Assembly (NCBI GenBank): GCA_021837545.1 | Contig: JAKBFR010000008.1 | Location: forward strand, 1 to 41,803 | Length of the DNA: 41,803 nucleotides | Reading direction: 5' to 3' | DNA from: Bacillota bacterium | GTDB lineage: Bacteria; Bacillota_A; Clostridia; Clostridiales; Clostridiaceae | In this document: one piece after another, positions 17,600 through 26,676 of the stretch | Numbering within the stretch: the first letter of the stretch is position 1 | How the letters are laid out: every line of letters starts with the position of its first letter | The notes under the pieces: model-generated | Seen by the model: only the letters and a program-made list of their open reading frames with translations | Database searches by the model: none | Told to the model about the DNA's origin: nothing | Program-made: the position numbers and the translations under genes

Positions 17600-18085
17600 T
17601 TAATATTCGACTCTTACACCAAATTCAGCAGCTTCAACCCAATCATTACATTGATTTAATTGTGTAACTAACTCTTCAAGTGTTGTATAGTGATCCTTTT
17701 CTTGATTTATAAGGAATTTAAATAAATCTATTGATTTATCATCTTCTGATTGTGATAATAATTTTTCATAAAGATCTATACTTTCTTTTTCTTTTTCAAG
17801 AGCAACTCTATACAAATCTAATTGATCAGGATTCTGTTTAAGTTCATTTTTGAAATCTTTAATTTCCTTAAATAAATTTTTAGCTTCAGATATTGTTTCA
17901 GTGCCTTTTAATTCATAAGATATATTATTAGACTTATGTTGTAGAAGTTTAGCATGAGAATTCTCATCTTCAGCTAGAATTAAGAATATCTTTTTTAAAG
18001 AGATGTCCTGAGCAATTTCAGCTTGTTCTTTATAATATTTTTCTCCGTCAAGTTCCATATTTATTGCAAAGTCTAAAACGTTCAT
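17600..18085 (-). CDS. Ferritin-like (rubrerythrin-type) diiron protein
   Basis: The 161-residue protein is a four-helix ferritin-like protein. Diiron ligand patterns are visible in each half: ELDGEKYYKE and EDENSH (E-x-x-x-x-H) in the first, and EKEKESIDLYEK and NQEKDHY in the second. Rubrerythrin-like proteins reduce peroxide in anaerobes. It lacks its own rubredoxin domain, but a rubredoxin-like protein is encoded 93 bases upstream on the same strand and could be its electron donor (inference). The ATG at 18085 follows GGAGGCG; the frame starts at a TTG within that site. Confidence 0.8.
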   Translation of the reverse strand: MNVLDFAINMELDGEKYYKEQAEIAQDISLKKIFLILAEDENSHAKLLQHKSNNISYELKGTETISEAKNLFKEIKDFKNELKQNPDQLDLYRVALEKEKESIDLYEKLLSQSEDDKSIDLFKFLINQEKDHYTTLEELVTQLNQCNDWVEAAEFGVRVEY

Positions 18086-18178
18086 AAATATCGCCTCCAA
18101 AGTTTATTTAAACAATACATTTTCATAAAATTAAGAATACCTTAATAAATCAAGATATTCTTAATTAAGATATATATT

Positions 18179-18514
18179 CTACCACTTACCGTTAGTCATA
18201 TGTCCTGCTAGTTCAGCTTTTGATCTTTGTTTTATAGTCCAAACTTCATTTTTTGCTTTTTCAAAAACACCTACACAATTAGGATCTAGATTTATTTTTA
18301 TACCTTCAATAGAAAGTTTGGCAATTTTATCAGCCAACGCAATGATTTCCATATGAATATCATTTGTTCTATCTGATTGATAAATTTTATTGGCATCTTC
18401 ACTACTTAATTCAATAAATTTCTCTTTACTCACAAGACATTTTGGACATTTTTCAGGAGCTTCTTCACCTTCACTTATAAATCCACAAACAGTACATTTG
18501 AATAATTTCTTCAT
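18179..18514 (-). CDS. Rubredoxin-like domain protein
   Basis: The 111-residue protein starts with a rubredoxin-type zinc ribbon (CTVCGF near residue 7, CPKCLVSKEKF near residue 23) of the short kind found at the ends of rubrerythrins. The remaining 75 residues are a helical segment I do not recognise, rich in charged residues and ending in AGHMTNGKW. It probably forms an operon with the downstream ferritin-like gene, suggesting a two-protein equivalent of rubrerythrin. AGGAGGTATTATT precedes the start on the minus strand. Confidence 0.75.
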   Translation of the reverse strand: MKKLFKCTVCGFISEGEEAPEKCPKCLVSKEKFIELSSEDANKIYQSDRTNDIHMEIIALADKIAKLSIEGIKINLDPNCVGVFEKAKNEVWTIKQRSKAELAGHMTNGKW

Positions 18515-18929
18515 AATAATACCTCCTATTAAAATAATTTATTTATACAACAAATGTTATATAGTAATAGTATTCAACATTTATTGGTGAATTCCTTGTT
18601 CTTATATAAATTTATTTTTAAAATTATATAATATATCTTAATATTCTGTATTTTCAGATAACTAATCTGCTTAATTAGGAGCAGCAAAGGTAGATGTCTA
18701 TAAAATCAAATATTTGTAAAATAAATAAAATTAACATCGAAAAAAGTTGAAAGGTTGTGGTATTAATGGTAAAATATATAATTAATATACTAAATTTTTG
18801 CAAAATTATATTCCTATATAAATATAATTATAAAATTAATATGAAATTTCAATTTTACATATTTTGAAGTTTTTTAAAGCAACTTTTGATTAAAGCATAT
18901 AAAACTGACTATTTAAGGAGTGTTAGATT
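18515..18929. other. Divergent intergenic region between the rubredoxin-like and GGDEF-EAL genes
   Basis: This 415-base stretch holds the promoter at 18747-18775 and a leader of about 150 bases. A small CTGCT/AGCAG hairpin lies near 18667-18684. No ORF is seen, and I could not match the leader to a c-di-GMP riboswitch. Confidence 0.5.
18747..18775 (+). promoter_or_regulatory. Promoter of the first GGDEF-EAL gene, conserved with its paralogue
   Basis: TTGAAA (18747-18752) and TAAAAT (18770-18775) are 17 bases apart. The hexamers, most of the spacer (GTTGTG, ATTAATGG) and flanking AAAGTTG and TATATA are shared with 31663-31691 upstream of the paralogue, which supports it as the real promoter. 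Confidence 0.75.
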
Positions 18930-21893
18930 ATGAAGCTTAATTTTAGATCAAAATTATTTTTATATTTTGTAGCAATTATATTATTAACTTCTATTCCAAT
19001 AGCATTAATCACCTACAATTATATGTACAATTCACTAAAAAATGACTTGTATGCGAATGCAAAAGCTCAAATGGCACAAATAGACAACACTGTTTCTAAC
19101 AATATAAAACAAATAAAGGAAGATACAAGTTTTATATCAACTTCTGCTGATATAAAAAAAGCTGATCAATCTATATCAGCATTATTCAACATACCTGATA
19201 TTGAATTACATAACAAATATTCAAAACAAATTCCAGGTTTAGAAAGTACTATTTATAATCAATTAGAAGCATATGGGACAACTCATCCAGAAACAACATA
19301 CGTATATCTTGGAACTAAATGGGGAGGCTATACTCAGTGGCCAGATGGATTAAGTACAAGTAAATTTGATCCTAGGGAAAGACCGTGGTATGCTCCGGCT
19401 TTTGATAATCCAGATCAGGTAGCAATTTCATCACCCTATATTTCTGCAATTGATAATAGTAATAACATCATCATAACAGCTTCTACTGCTGTAAAGAATG
19501 AATCTGGAGAGATCGTAGGAGTAGTAGGTATTGACGTGAGTTTAGAAAAATTATCACAGATGATAAAGGATATTAAAATTGGGGATACTGGATATATTTT
19601 CCTTTACTTAAAAGATGGTACAATGTTAGCTCATCCGAATACTAATTTAAACTTTAAAAATATTACGCAGATAAATGAGTTAGATTACACATCTACTAAA
19701 ATTAAGGATTCTTCGAAAACCAATTTTGAAAATTATAATAAATTTATTGATGAAGAAAATGGTGACTTTGAAAGTGTAATTAATGGAGCTGATGTGCTAG
19801 TTGATGTTTATACGTCTCCTTATACAGGGTGGAAGATGGCGTCTATTATACAAAAGAGTGAACTTATGGATAGGGCAAATAAAATTGGTTATTTAATAAC
19901 GATAATAACCTTTTGTATATTAATAATTGCAATAGTTATTACCATTATTGTTACTAAAAAGTTAACAAAACCGATTACTCAACTAACGCCTTTAATGAAT
20001 GCGGCTGGAAATGGAAATCTGGAAGTTCAATCTAATATTAATTCTAATGACGAATTCGGAGAATTAGGCAATTCATTTAACTTAATGATTGGTAATTTGA
20101 GAGAAAATTATGAAGAATTAACAGCAGTATACGAGGAATTATTAGCAACGGAAGAAGAAATTCAAGCACAATATGATGAACTACAAATTAGTGATGAATC
20201 TTTAAGAAATAGTGAGGAGAGATATCGAATTGCATTAGAGGGTTGTAATGATTCGATTTGGCAATGGGATTTAGTTACAGACAATTTTTTTATTTCTGAT
20301 AAATTATATGATATTACAGGTTATAAATTAAATAATAATATGAATTTTACAAAATTCATTGCTGAAATAATCCATCCAGATGACCTAGATATAGTAAAAA
20401 AGGATTTTGAAAAGCATATTAACAATATAACTCCAATTTATAAATCTGAATTTAGAGCGAAAATAAGTGATGGTTCTTATGTTTGGTTATTATCTCGAGG
20501 TAAGGCTTTAAGAGATTCAGAAAATAAAGCCATAAAAATGGCAGGTTCTATTACAGATATTTCAGAAAGAAAAATTTCAGAAAATAAAATAAAATTTATG
20601 GCTTATTATGATTCTCTTACAAAACTTCCAAATAGAACTTTTTTTATTGACAAGCTAAATGAGGAATTAGAATTAGTATGTAGTAAAAATGCAGAAGGAG
20701 CTGTATTTTTTATAGATTTGGATAATTTTAAAAATATAAACGATACCATGGGTCATGATTATGGAGATAAACTACTTATATATTTAGCAAAACAATTTGA
20801 AATCTTGATAGATAAAAAAGATACCATATGTAGATTAGGTGGAGATGAATTTATATTACTTCATCCTTATATTAAAGAATCTGAAGTTGAATTGTACGCA
20901 AAAAGATTTTTAGATTTATTTAATAAAGCGTTAGAAATTGATAATAGACAGATGTATATTACCGCAAGCATAGGAGTGGCTTTATATCCAAAGGATGGAA
21001 CTGATGCAAATACTATTTTGAAAAATGCGGATTCAGCAATGTACAAAGCAAAAGAATTAGGTAAGAATAGATTTGCGTTGTTTAATCCTGAAATGTATTT
21101 GAAGCTAAAGAGAAAAACTTGTATTGAAAGAATACTTAGAACAGCAATTGAAAATAATGAACTAAGTATTAATTATCAGCCACAATTTGATGCTCAAAAC
21201 AATGAAATATTTGGATTCGAAGCTCTGCTTAGACTAAATAGTAAGGAGCTAGGGATTATATCTCCTTTAGAATTTATTCCAATAGCCGAAGAATGCGGAT
21301 ATATAACAATATTAAGCAGATGGGTACTTAATGAGTCCTGCACACAAAGTGTAAAATGGCTTGATGCAGGCTATAAATTTAAAAGTATTAGTATTAATAT
21401 TTCCTCAATGGATATACAACAATCAGATTTTTTAGAAAATATTAAAGATATTCTTAAGAATACATCAATTGACCCCAATATTGTTGAACTTGAAATTACG
21501 GAAACAGTTCTCATGCAGTCACTTGATTCTAATATAAATATATTGAAAAAATTAATGGACATGGGCATTAGAATTGCGCTTGATGACTTTGGAACTGGGT
21601 ATTCTTCACTAAATTATTTGAGAGCCATTCCAATAAACACCTTGAAAATTGATAAATCTTTTATAGATAATATTACTTCAAACAAAAAAGAAGAATCAAT
21701 TATTAATAATATTATTCAAATGGCACATAGCTTGGACTTAAAAGTTGTAGCTGAGGGAGTAGAGACAAAGGAACAGCTTTCAATCCTTAAAGAAAGAAAC
21801 TGTGATTATATTCAAGGATATTACTTTAGCAAACCACTTCAGGATAGTGAAATTGAAGAACTGCTAGTAAGAGATAACAATAAAACAAAATAA
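18930..21893 (+). CDS. dCache-HAMP-PAS-GGDEF-EAL sensor protein, c-di-GMP turnover (paralogue 1)
   Basis: The 987-residue protein has membrane segments at about residues 8-30 and 322-345 flanking an extracellular dCache sensor with RERPWY near residue 152. HAMP (345-400), a short coiled coil, PAS (430-545), GGDEF (560-715) and EAL (about 740-980) follow. Both catalytic signatures are intact: GGDEF near 637, EALLRL near 764, DDFGTGYSS and EGVETKEQ. The inhibitory I-site Arg is replaced (DKKD before the GGDEF), so product inhibition at that site is unlikely. Net direction of c-di-GMP turnover cannot be told from sequence. A paralogue lies at 31769-34708 in the same orientation. GGAGTG precedes the ATG. 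Confidence 0.92.
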   Translation: MKLNFRSKLFLYFVAIILLTSIPIALITYNYMYNSLKNDLYANAKAQMAQIDNTVSNNIKQIKEDTSFISTSADIKKADQSISALFNIPDIELHNKYSKQIPGLESTIYNQLEAYGTTHPETTYVYLGTKWGGYTQWPDGLSTSKFDPRERPWYAPAFDNPDQVAISSPYISAIDNSNNIIITASTAVKNESGEIVGVVGIDVSLEKLSQMIKDIKIGDTGYIFLYLKDGTMLAHPNTNLNFKNITQINELDYTSTKIKDSSKTNFENYNKFIDEENGDFESVINGADVLVDVYTSPYTGWKMASIIQKSELMDRANKIGYLITIITFCILIIAIVITIIVTKKLTKPITQLTPLMNAAGNGNLEVQSNINSNDEFGELGNSFNLMIGNLRENYEELTAVYEELLATEEEIQAQYDELQISDESLRNSEERYRIALEGCNDSIWQWDLVTDNFFISDKLYDITGYKLNNNMNFTKFIAEIIHPDDLDIVKKDFEKHINNITPIYKSEFRAKISDGSYVWLLSRGKALRDSENKAIKMAGSITDISERKISENKIKFMAYYDSLTKLPNRTFFIDKLNEELELVCSKNAEGAVFFIDLDNFKNINDTMGHDYGDKLLIYLAKQFEILIDKKDTICRLGGDEFILLHPYIKESEVELYAKRFLDLFNKALEIDNRQMYITASIGVALYPKDGTDANTILKNADSAMYKAKELGKNRFALFNPEMYLKLKRKTCIERILRTAIENNELSINYQPQFDAQNNEIFGFEALLRLNSKELGIISPLEFIPIAEECGYITILSRWVLNESCTQSVKWLDAGYKFKSISINISSMDIQQSDFLENIKDILKNTSIDPNIVELEITETVLMQSLDSNINILKKLMDMGIRIALDDFGTGYSSLNYLRAIPINTLKIDKSFIDNITSNKKEESIINNIIQMAHSLDLKVVAEGVETKEQLSILKERNCDYIQGYYFSKPLQDSEIEELLVRDNNKTK

Positions 21894-21935
21894 AAAATTA
21901 TATTTTCATAGTGTAAGTATAACTTATAATGTGTG

Positions 21936-21961
21936 TATCTATATACAGTTCCATATAGATA
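21936..21961. repeat. TATCTATAT/ATATAGATA inverted repeat
   Basis: Nine-base arms separated by 8 bases lie 43 bases past the GGDEF-EAL stop codon. The arm continues leftwards as TGTGTATCTATAT, the same 13-mer that bounds the element at 2362-2546. There is no T-run, so it is not a standard terminator. Confidence 0.5.
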
Positions 21962-22065
21962 GTTCAAGAGATACAGTACTAATAATTGTAGAATATCGAT
22001 GATATTAAAATTGTATAAGTTTAATTATTATTGAGGAACCTTATAATATGAAGGGAGCGTGAAAA

Positions 22066-23322
22066 ATGAGCATAGGATATGCATGTTTAGTTATTGGAGT
22101 TGTGAATACTAATCTAAAAAGTTGTGTGCTTAAGAATGTAAATGATGAGAAATTGTTAGATTTAATTTCTAACAACCTAAACTCTCTTGAAAATATTATT
22201 GATTATAATATTAAAAATAATATTCGGCTTTTTAGAATTAGTTCTGATTTGATACCATTTGGATCAAGTCCTGCAAATAACATTCCTTGGTGGAATATAT
22301 TTTCTGAAAGATTTGAACAAATAGGCATGAAAATTCAAGGAAGTGGTATGAGGGTATCGATGCATCCAGGACAATATACGGTATTGAACTCACCAAGTTT
22401 AGATGTTGTACATAGAGCAATTGAGGATTTAAAGTATCATACTAAAGTATTGGATAGCCTTAGGGTTGGAACAGAACATAAAATTGTATTACATATAGGT
22501 GGGATATATAATGATAAAAAACAGGCAATTGATAGATTTATAAATAACTATAATAATTTAGAAGGATCAGTAAAGCAAAGACTTGTTATTGAAAATGATG
22601 ATAAATCTTATAATATTAAAGATGTCTTAGAAATAGGAACCAAATTAAATATTCCAGTTATTTTTGACAATTTACACAATTATATTAATTCATCAAAAGG
22701 GGAAAAGAACCAAATAGATTGGATTAATGAATGTAAAAAAACATGGAGACTAAAGGATGGTAATCAAAAAATCCATTATTCAGAGCAAAATATTTTAAAG
22801 AAAACTGGATCACATTCAAATAGTATAAAAAGTAGTCAATTTATAAATTTTTATGAATGCTTGGGACGAAATGATATTGATATAATGCTTGAGGTTAAAG
22901 ATAAAAATCTTTCAGCAGTAAAATGTATTAATTGTACATCTACATATAAAGACATTAAAGCACTTGAACTTGAATGGAGTAAGTATAAATACAAAGTTTT
23001 AGAAAGTTCACCTAATAATTATGTAGAAATACGAAATTTGCTTAAAGATAAAAATAACTATCCAGTTATGGAATTTTATAAATTGATAGAAAATGCAATG
23101 GATGAGGAAATTGTAATAGGCAATGCAATTAATGCTGCACTACATATTTGGGGCTATTTTAAAAAGATTGCTTCAGATAAGGAAAAGACGAGTTTTATGA
23201 AAATTATTGATGAATACAAAAATGGAAATGCAACTATTAGTGCAATTAAGAATAGTTTATGGAAAATGACTGTTAAATACAATGATGAATATCTTCTGAG
23301 TTCTTACTATTTTGTGATTTAA
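22066..23322 (+). CDS. uvsE: UV damage endonuclease UvsE/UvdE
   Basis: The 418-residue protein nicks DNA 5' to UV photoproducts, starting an alternative excision repair. The UvdE TIM-barrel signatures are clear in the first 290 residues: MSIGYACL at the start, RLFRISSDLIPFGS near residue 56, VSMHPGQY near residue 98, KIVLHIGG near 140, LVIENDD near 178 and PVIFDNLHNY near 205. The remaining 120 or so residues are an extension beyond the Bacillus-type length of about 320. AAGGGAGCG precedes the ATG. Together with splB it gives this window two direct UV-repair enzymes. It appears to be a single gene. Confidence 0.9.
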   Translation: MSIGYACLVIGVVNTNLKSCVLKNVNDEKLLDLISNNLNSLENIIDYNIKNNIRLFRISSDLIPFGSSPANNIPWWNIFSERFEQIGMKIQGSGMRVSMHPGQYTVLNSPSLDVVHRAIEDLKYHTKVLDSLRVGTEHKIVLHIGGIYNDKKQAIDRFINNYNNLEGSVKQRLVIENDDKSYNIKDVLEIGTKLNIPVIFDNLHNYINSSKGEKNQIDWINECKKTWRLKDGNQKIHYSEQNILKKTGSHSNSIKSSQFINFYECLGRNDIDIMLEVKDKNLSAVKCINCTSTYKDIKALELEWSKYKYKVLESSPNNYVEIRNLLKDKNNYPVMEFYKLIENAMDEEIVIGNAINAALHIWGYFKKIASDKEKTSFMKIIDEYKNGNATISAIKNSLWKMTVKYNDEYLLSSYYFVI

Positions 23323-23347
23323 TTAATATTTTAATATATGAATCCAT

Positions 23348-23389
23348 AGTATCTTTAACCACGATAATTTTATCGTGGTTAAAGATACT
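23348..23389 (+). terminator. 19-bp perfect-stem hairpin after uvsE
   Basis: AGTATCTTTAACCACGATA pairs with its exact complement around a four-base ATTT loop. There is no T-run after it, so it may be a terminator, an RNA-processing structure or a protein-binding palindrome. Confidence 0.6.
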
Positions 23390-23601
23390 GTTGCCAAAAT
23401 TATTATAGATGAAGAAGTTCAAATTTTTTATATTTTTAATAATGCTTAAAGAGGAGGTATACTAACATAAAATCATCTTTAGATTGGATTTTGGTTAAAA
23501 ATTTAAAAATTACTTAAATTTGTGTTAAAATGTATAAAGATGAAAAGATAAAATATAGTAATTTTTCCAAAAGTATAATTAATATATAAAAGGAGATAGA
23601 T

Positions 23602-25164
23602 ATGCCTAATATTTTTGATGGACTAAGAAAAATTTCTGATGAAGATTTAATTCAACAAATTGCATTATTAGAAACTATGAACATGACTAACATATCAAAG
23701 CCAATTGCACAAAAAGCCAAGAAAAAGACTATAAGTATAATTAATTTTTTTGGAAACAAACTTGGAAAAAATCATATGATCGAAGAACCCGAAGTAAAAG
23801 AAATATGGACTTTGATTGATGAAAAGAAAGATGAATTAAAAAATTGTACAAGACCAGAGTTAGATGAAAAATTATTAAATGTTCTTATAGAGAGATTTAA
23901 AAATGATATAGAAGATCCAACAGAAGATGAAATATCAGTAGAAATAATAGAGGAAGTAGCTAAATTATTTAAGCTTTATAAAAATTTAACACCAGGGCAG
24001 AAAGCTGATAATATATATTTGAAATATTGTGAAAAACTTAAAGGGAAAGCTAAAGAATATTTAAATGAGCATCAATTGATGGAATTAAAAGAGACAACTG
24101 AAAGTATAGAAGATATTTTATTAAATATGGATGAAGAACAAAGGAAAAACTTTGAACAGTCAGTAGATGTTGAAAAAATATCATTATTAAATGCTTGGAA
24201 AAAGGTGAATAGACAACTTTTTGCAAGGCTTATATGGTTATCAGTAAAAGCTTATGGAGGTAGTTTTACACCAAAGGAAGAAATACTTCCAAGTTTTATG
24301 AAAAATAAAAAGGACGTTGAAATAATAAAGAAAGAGGAAGATTTAAAAGAATCACAAGAAATATTATTGAATTTAAAAAATAAAATCGAATTGTGCAAAG
24401 AAAAAATAGAATCTATAGAAAATAGTTTACAAGAAAAAAATCGTTTATTAAATAATGCAATTAAAAATAAAAGTCAAGCTGAAGAAGACATAATAAATGT
24501 AGAAAAAATGAATGATAAGTTAGAAGAAGTGAAAAAATCTCAGGAAGATAAATTAAAAGAACTTAAAGAACAAGTAGAAAATGCAACATTACAAGAATTA
24601 GAGTCACTAATGGAGGAATTTAAAAAAGTAAAATTTGATTCAATCGATATTAATAATAAAATTTCTGATATTAATATGGATATTACATATAAAAATGAAC
24701 TAATAAAAGACGCTATTCTGGAAATAGCAAGCAATGAAAAAACTATAAAAGATATTGGTAGTGAATTTCAACAATTCAAAATGGAAGCTAATAATTTATT
24801 AAAGGCTTATAATGAAAAGAAAGAAGAAGTGCACAAAAAAGAAGAAGAGAAAAGAAATGAAATTTTTGAAAGATGGAGCAAATTCTTTGATAAATTTACA
24901 TTTGAATTTAAGAAATTAAATCATGTTGTGAATTTTACGATAGAAGAATTACTTCATGTTGAAGAATGCTTATATGAATTACACTTTACAAAAAATCCAA
25001 TAGCTTTAAGTATGGGATTAATAAATGATAAAGGTAATAAAAAAGAAGAATACGAATATATAGATGTAAGTTTTTCAGATAAATTTGAAGTTGAAATACA
25101 GTATAAAGTATCAGACAATGAAGAGAAAAATGTGCACATAGTAGAAATTACCACTGAATTCTAA
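23602..25164 (+). CDS. Coiled-coil protein of unknown function
   Basis: I do not recognise this 520-residue protein. It has no signal peptide or membrane segment. Residues 1-235 are mainly helical and acidic and end in a more conserved-looking block (AWKKVNRQLFARLIWLSVKAYGGSFTP, about 200-226). Residues about 240-420 are a long coiled coil rich in E, K, N and L. Residues about 425-520 are a compact C-terminal domain with alternating strands (EYEYIDVSFSDKFEVEIQYKV). No nucleotide-binding motif is visible. The N-terminal part faintly recalls YaaW/UPF0174-type proteins, which is not enough to assign it. AAAGGAG precedes the ATG. The next gene, 174 bases on, encodes a G3E GTPase, but shared function is not evident. 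Confidence 0.75.
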   Translation: MPNIFDGLRKISDEDLIQQIALLETMNMTNISKPIAQKAKKKTISIINFFGNKLGKNHMIEEPEVKEIWTLIDEKKDELKNCTRPELDEKLLNVLIERFKNDIEDPTEDEISVEIIEEVAKLFKLYKNLTPGQKADNIYLKYCEKLKGKAKEYLNEHQLMELKETTESIEDILLNMDEEQRKNFEQSVDVEKISLLNAWKKVNRQLFARLIWLSVKAYGGSFTPKEEILPSFMKNKKDVEIIKKEEDLKESQEILLNLKNKIELCKEKIESIENSLQEKNRLLNNAIKNKSQAEEDIINVEKMNDKLEEVKKSQEDKLKELKEQVENATLQELESLMEEFKKVKFDSIDINNKISDINMDITYKNELIKDAILEIASNEKTIKDIGSEFQQFKMEANNLLKAYNEKKEEVHKKEEEKRNEIFERWSKFFDKFTFEFKKLNHVVNFTIEELLHVEECLYELHFTKNPIALSMGLINDKGNKKEEYEYIDVSFSDKFEVEIQYKVSDNEEKNVHIVEITTEF

Positions 25165-25293
25165 TATAGATATCTACGGTGAAAATTGTACTTATGGGTA
25201 TAATATAAAAGGTGTTTCTTAATAGCATCTTTCATAATTTACATATTTGAATTAAGTAATAATTATTATATTTAGAAAGGAAGTGAGTATTTA

Positions 25294-25329
25294 GTGGGGT
25301 TATGTATTTATAATACCAACTCTTACTAA
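25294..25329 (+). other. Possible 11-codon leader ORF before the G3E GTPase gene
   Basis: A GTG at 25294, 10 bases after AAAGGAAG, opens a frame MGLCIYNTNSY that stops at 25327-25329. The GTPase ATG at 25339 is in the same frame, only 9 bases later, and has no ribosome binding site of its own. Re-initiation after a leader peptide is an inference. Confidence 0.35.
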
Positions 25330-25338
25330 AGATATAAA

Positions 25339-26493
25339 ATGACAAAAATAGATATTATATCAGGATTTCTTGGAGCAGGGAAAACTACTTTAATTAAGAA
25401 GTTAATAGAAGAAGCTTTTGATGGTGAAAAGCTTATGTTAATTGAAAATGAATTTGGTGAAATAGGAATTGATGGAGGGTTTTTAAACAATTCAGGAGTT
25501 GAAATTACTGAGATGAATTCAGGTTGTATTTGCTGTTCTTTAGTTGGTGATTTTGGGAATGCTCTTAAAGAAGCATTATCTAAGTATTCACCAGAACGTA
25601 TAATAATAGAGCCATCAGGAGTAGGAAAGTTATCTGATGTAATTAAAGCTGTAAAAGAGATTGAGCATGAGGTTGATATTAAACTTAACAGTTTTGTTGC
25701 AGTTGTTGATGCTATGAAATGCAAAATGTATATGGACAACTTTGGAGAATTTTTCAATAACCAAATTGAAAGTGCAAATACTATTATTTTAAGTCGTTCA
25801 CAAAAACTTTCAGAGGAAAAATTAGAATTATGTGTTGCTCAAATAAGAAAACATAATAGCAAAGCTAACATTATTACTACAAATTGGGATGAGATTCATG
25901 GTAAACAAATTCTTTTAGCAATGGAAAAGGAAAATTCACTTGAAAAAGAGCTTTTATTTGAGGAAAAGAAACACCATAATCATGATGAAGAGTGCTGTGA
26001 GCATAATCATGAGCATTACCATCATGACCATGAATGTTTCTGTGGACACGATCATGAAAGTGAGCATCGTAACCATGATGAAGACCGTTATGGACATGAT
26101 CACGAACACCACCATCAAGATCATGAATGTTGCTGTGGACATGACCATGAACATGAACAACATCATGATGAAGAATGTTCTTGTGGACACGACCACAATC
26201 ATGAACATCATCATGCAGATGAAGTATTTGCAAGTTGGGGAACCGAAACACCTAAAAAGTATTCTAAAGTAGAAATAAATGATATATTAAAAATTTTAGC
26301 TGAATCTTCAGAGTATGGAATAATCTTACGTGCAAAAGGTATAATACCTTGCACAGAAGGTGGATGGATTAATTTTGATTTAGTACCAGGAGAATATGAA
26401 GTCCGTGTTGGTGCACCAGATTACACAGGAAGATTATGTGTTATAGGTTCAAACCTGAATAAAACTAAAATACAAGAATTGTTCCACTTATAG
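25339..26493 (+). CDS. G3E (CobW/ZNG1-like) GTPase metallochaperone with His/Cys-rich insert
   Basis: The 384-residue protein is a G3E-family P-loop GTPase that probably delivers a metal ion such as zinc, cobalt or nickel. Walker A is GFLGAGKTT (residues 9-17), the family metal motif CICC is at 63-66, ENEFGE is near 36 and EPSGVG near 91. The guanine motif NKxD is replaced by SRSQ near 152. Residues about 211-293 are a striking insert of His, Cys, Asp and Glu with repeated CGHDHE units, followed by a CobW_C domain (about 300-384). The insert should bind several metal ions. The cognate target is unknown. No zinc-repressor operator was convincing upstream. AT-to-Met runs in other frames here are shadows. 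Confidence 0.9.
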   Translation: MTKIDIISGFLGAGKTTLIKKLIEEAFDGEKLMLIENEFGEIGIDGGFLNNSGVEITEMNSGCICCSLVGDFGNALKEALSKYSPERIIIEPSGVGKLSDVIKAVKEIEHEVDIKLNSFVAVVDAMKCKMYMDNFGEFFNNQIESANTIILSRSQKLSEEKLELCVAQIRKHNSKANIITTNWDEIHGKQILLAMEKENSLEKELLFEEKKHHNHDEECCEHNHEHYHHDHECFCGHDHESEHRNHDEDRYGHDHEHHHQDHECCCGHDHEHEQHHDEECSCGHDHNHEHHHADEVFASWGTETPKKYSKVEINDILKILAESSEYGIILRAKGIIPCTEGGWINFDLVPGEYEVRVGAPDYTGRLCVIGSNLNKTKIQELFHL

Positions 26494-26676
26494 ATACCCA
26501 CAGTGAAAAATATACTTGTGAATATAAATCACCGAAATAAGGAACATGAATTTGTTTCAGTTTCTAGCTGGGTATATAGAGGAAAGTTATATGAAAGATT
26601 GTAAAGTACACATTTTGTGAATTGGTTAATAGATAGTGTTCTTTAAAAATTAAATAATATGGTGTTGGTAAAATAT

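Noticed and set aside
18776..18929. c-di-GMP riboswitch in the leader of the GGDEF-EAL gene
   Set aside because: I could not find the conserved core of either c-di-GMP riboswitch class, and the leader of the paralogue is much shorter and not similar.
25240..25275. Zinc-repressor (Zur) operator before the first G3E gene
   Set aside because: TAATAATTATTA at about 25257-25268 is palindromic but only AT and lacks the TCGTAAT-type half-sites; such strings are expected in this AT-rich DNA.
25877..26272. Several His- or Met-rich ORFs on both strands over the G3E insert
   Set aside because: They are frame shadows of the CAT/GAT-rich repeat coding for the His/Asp insert; the G3E frame alone has family motifs.
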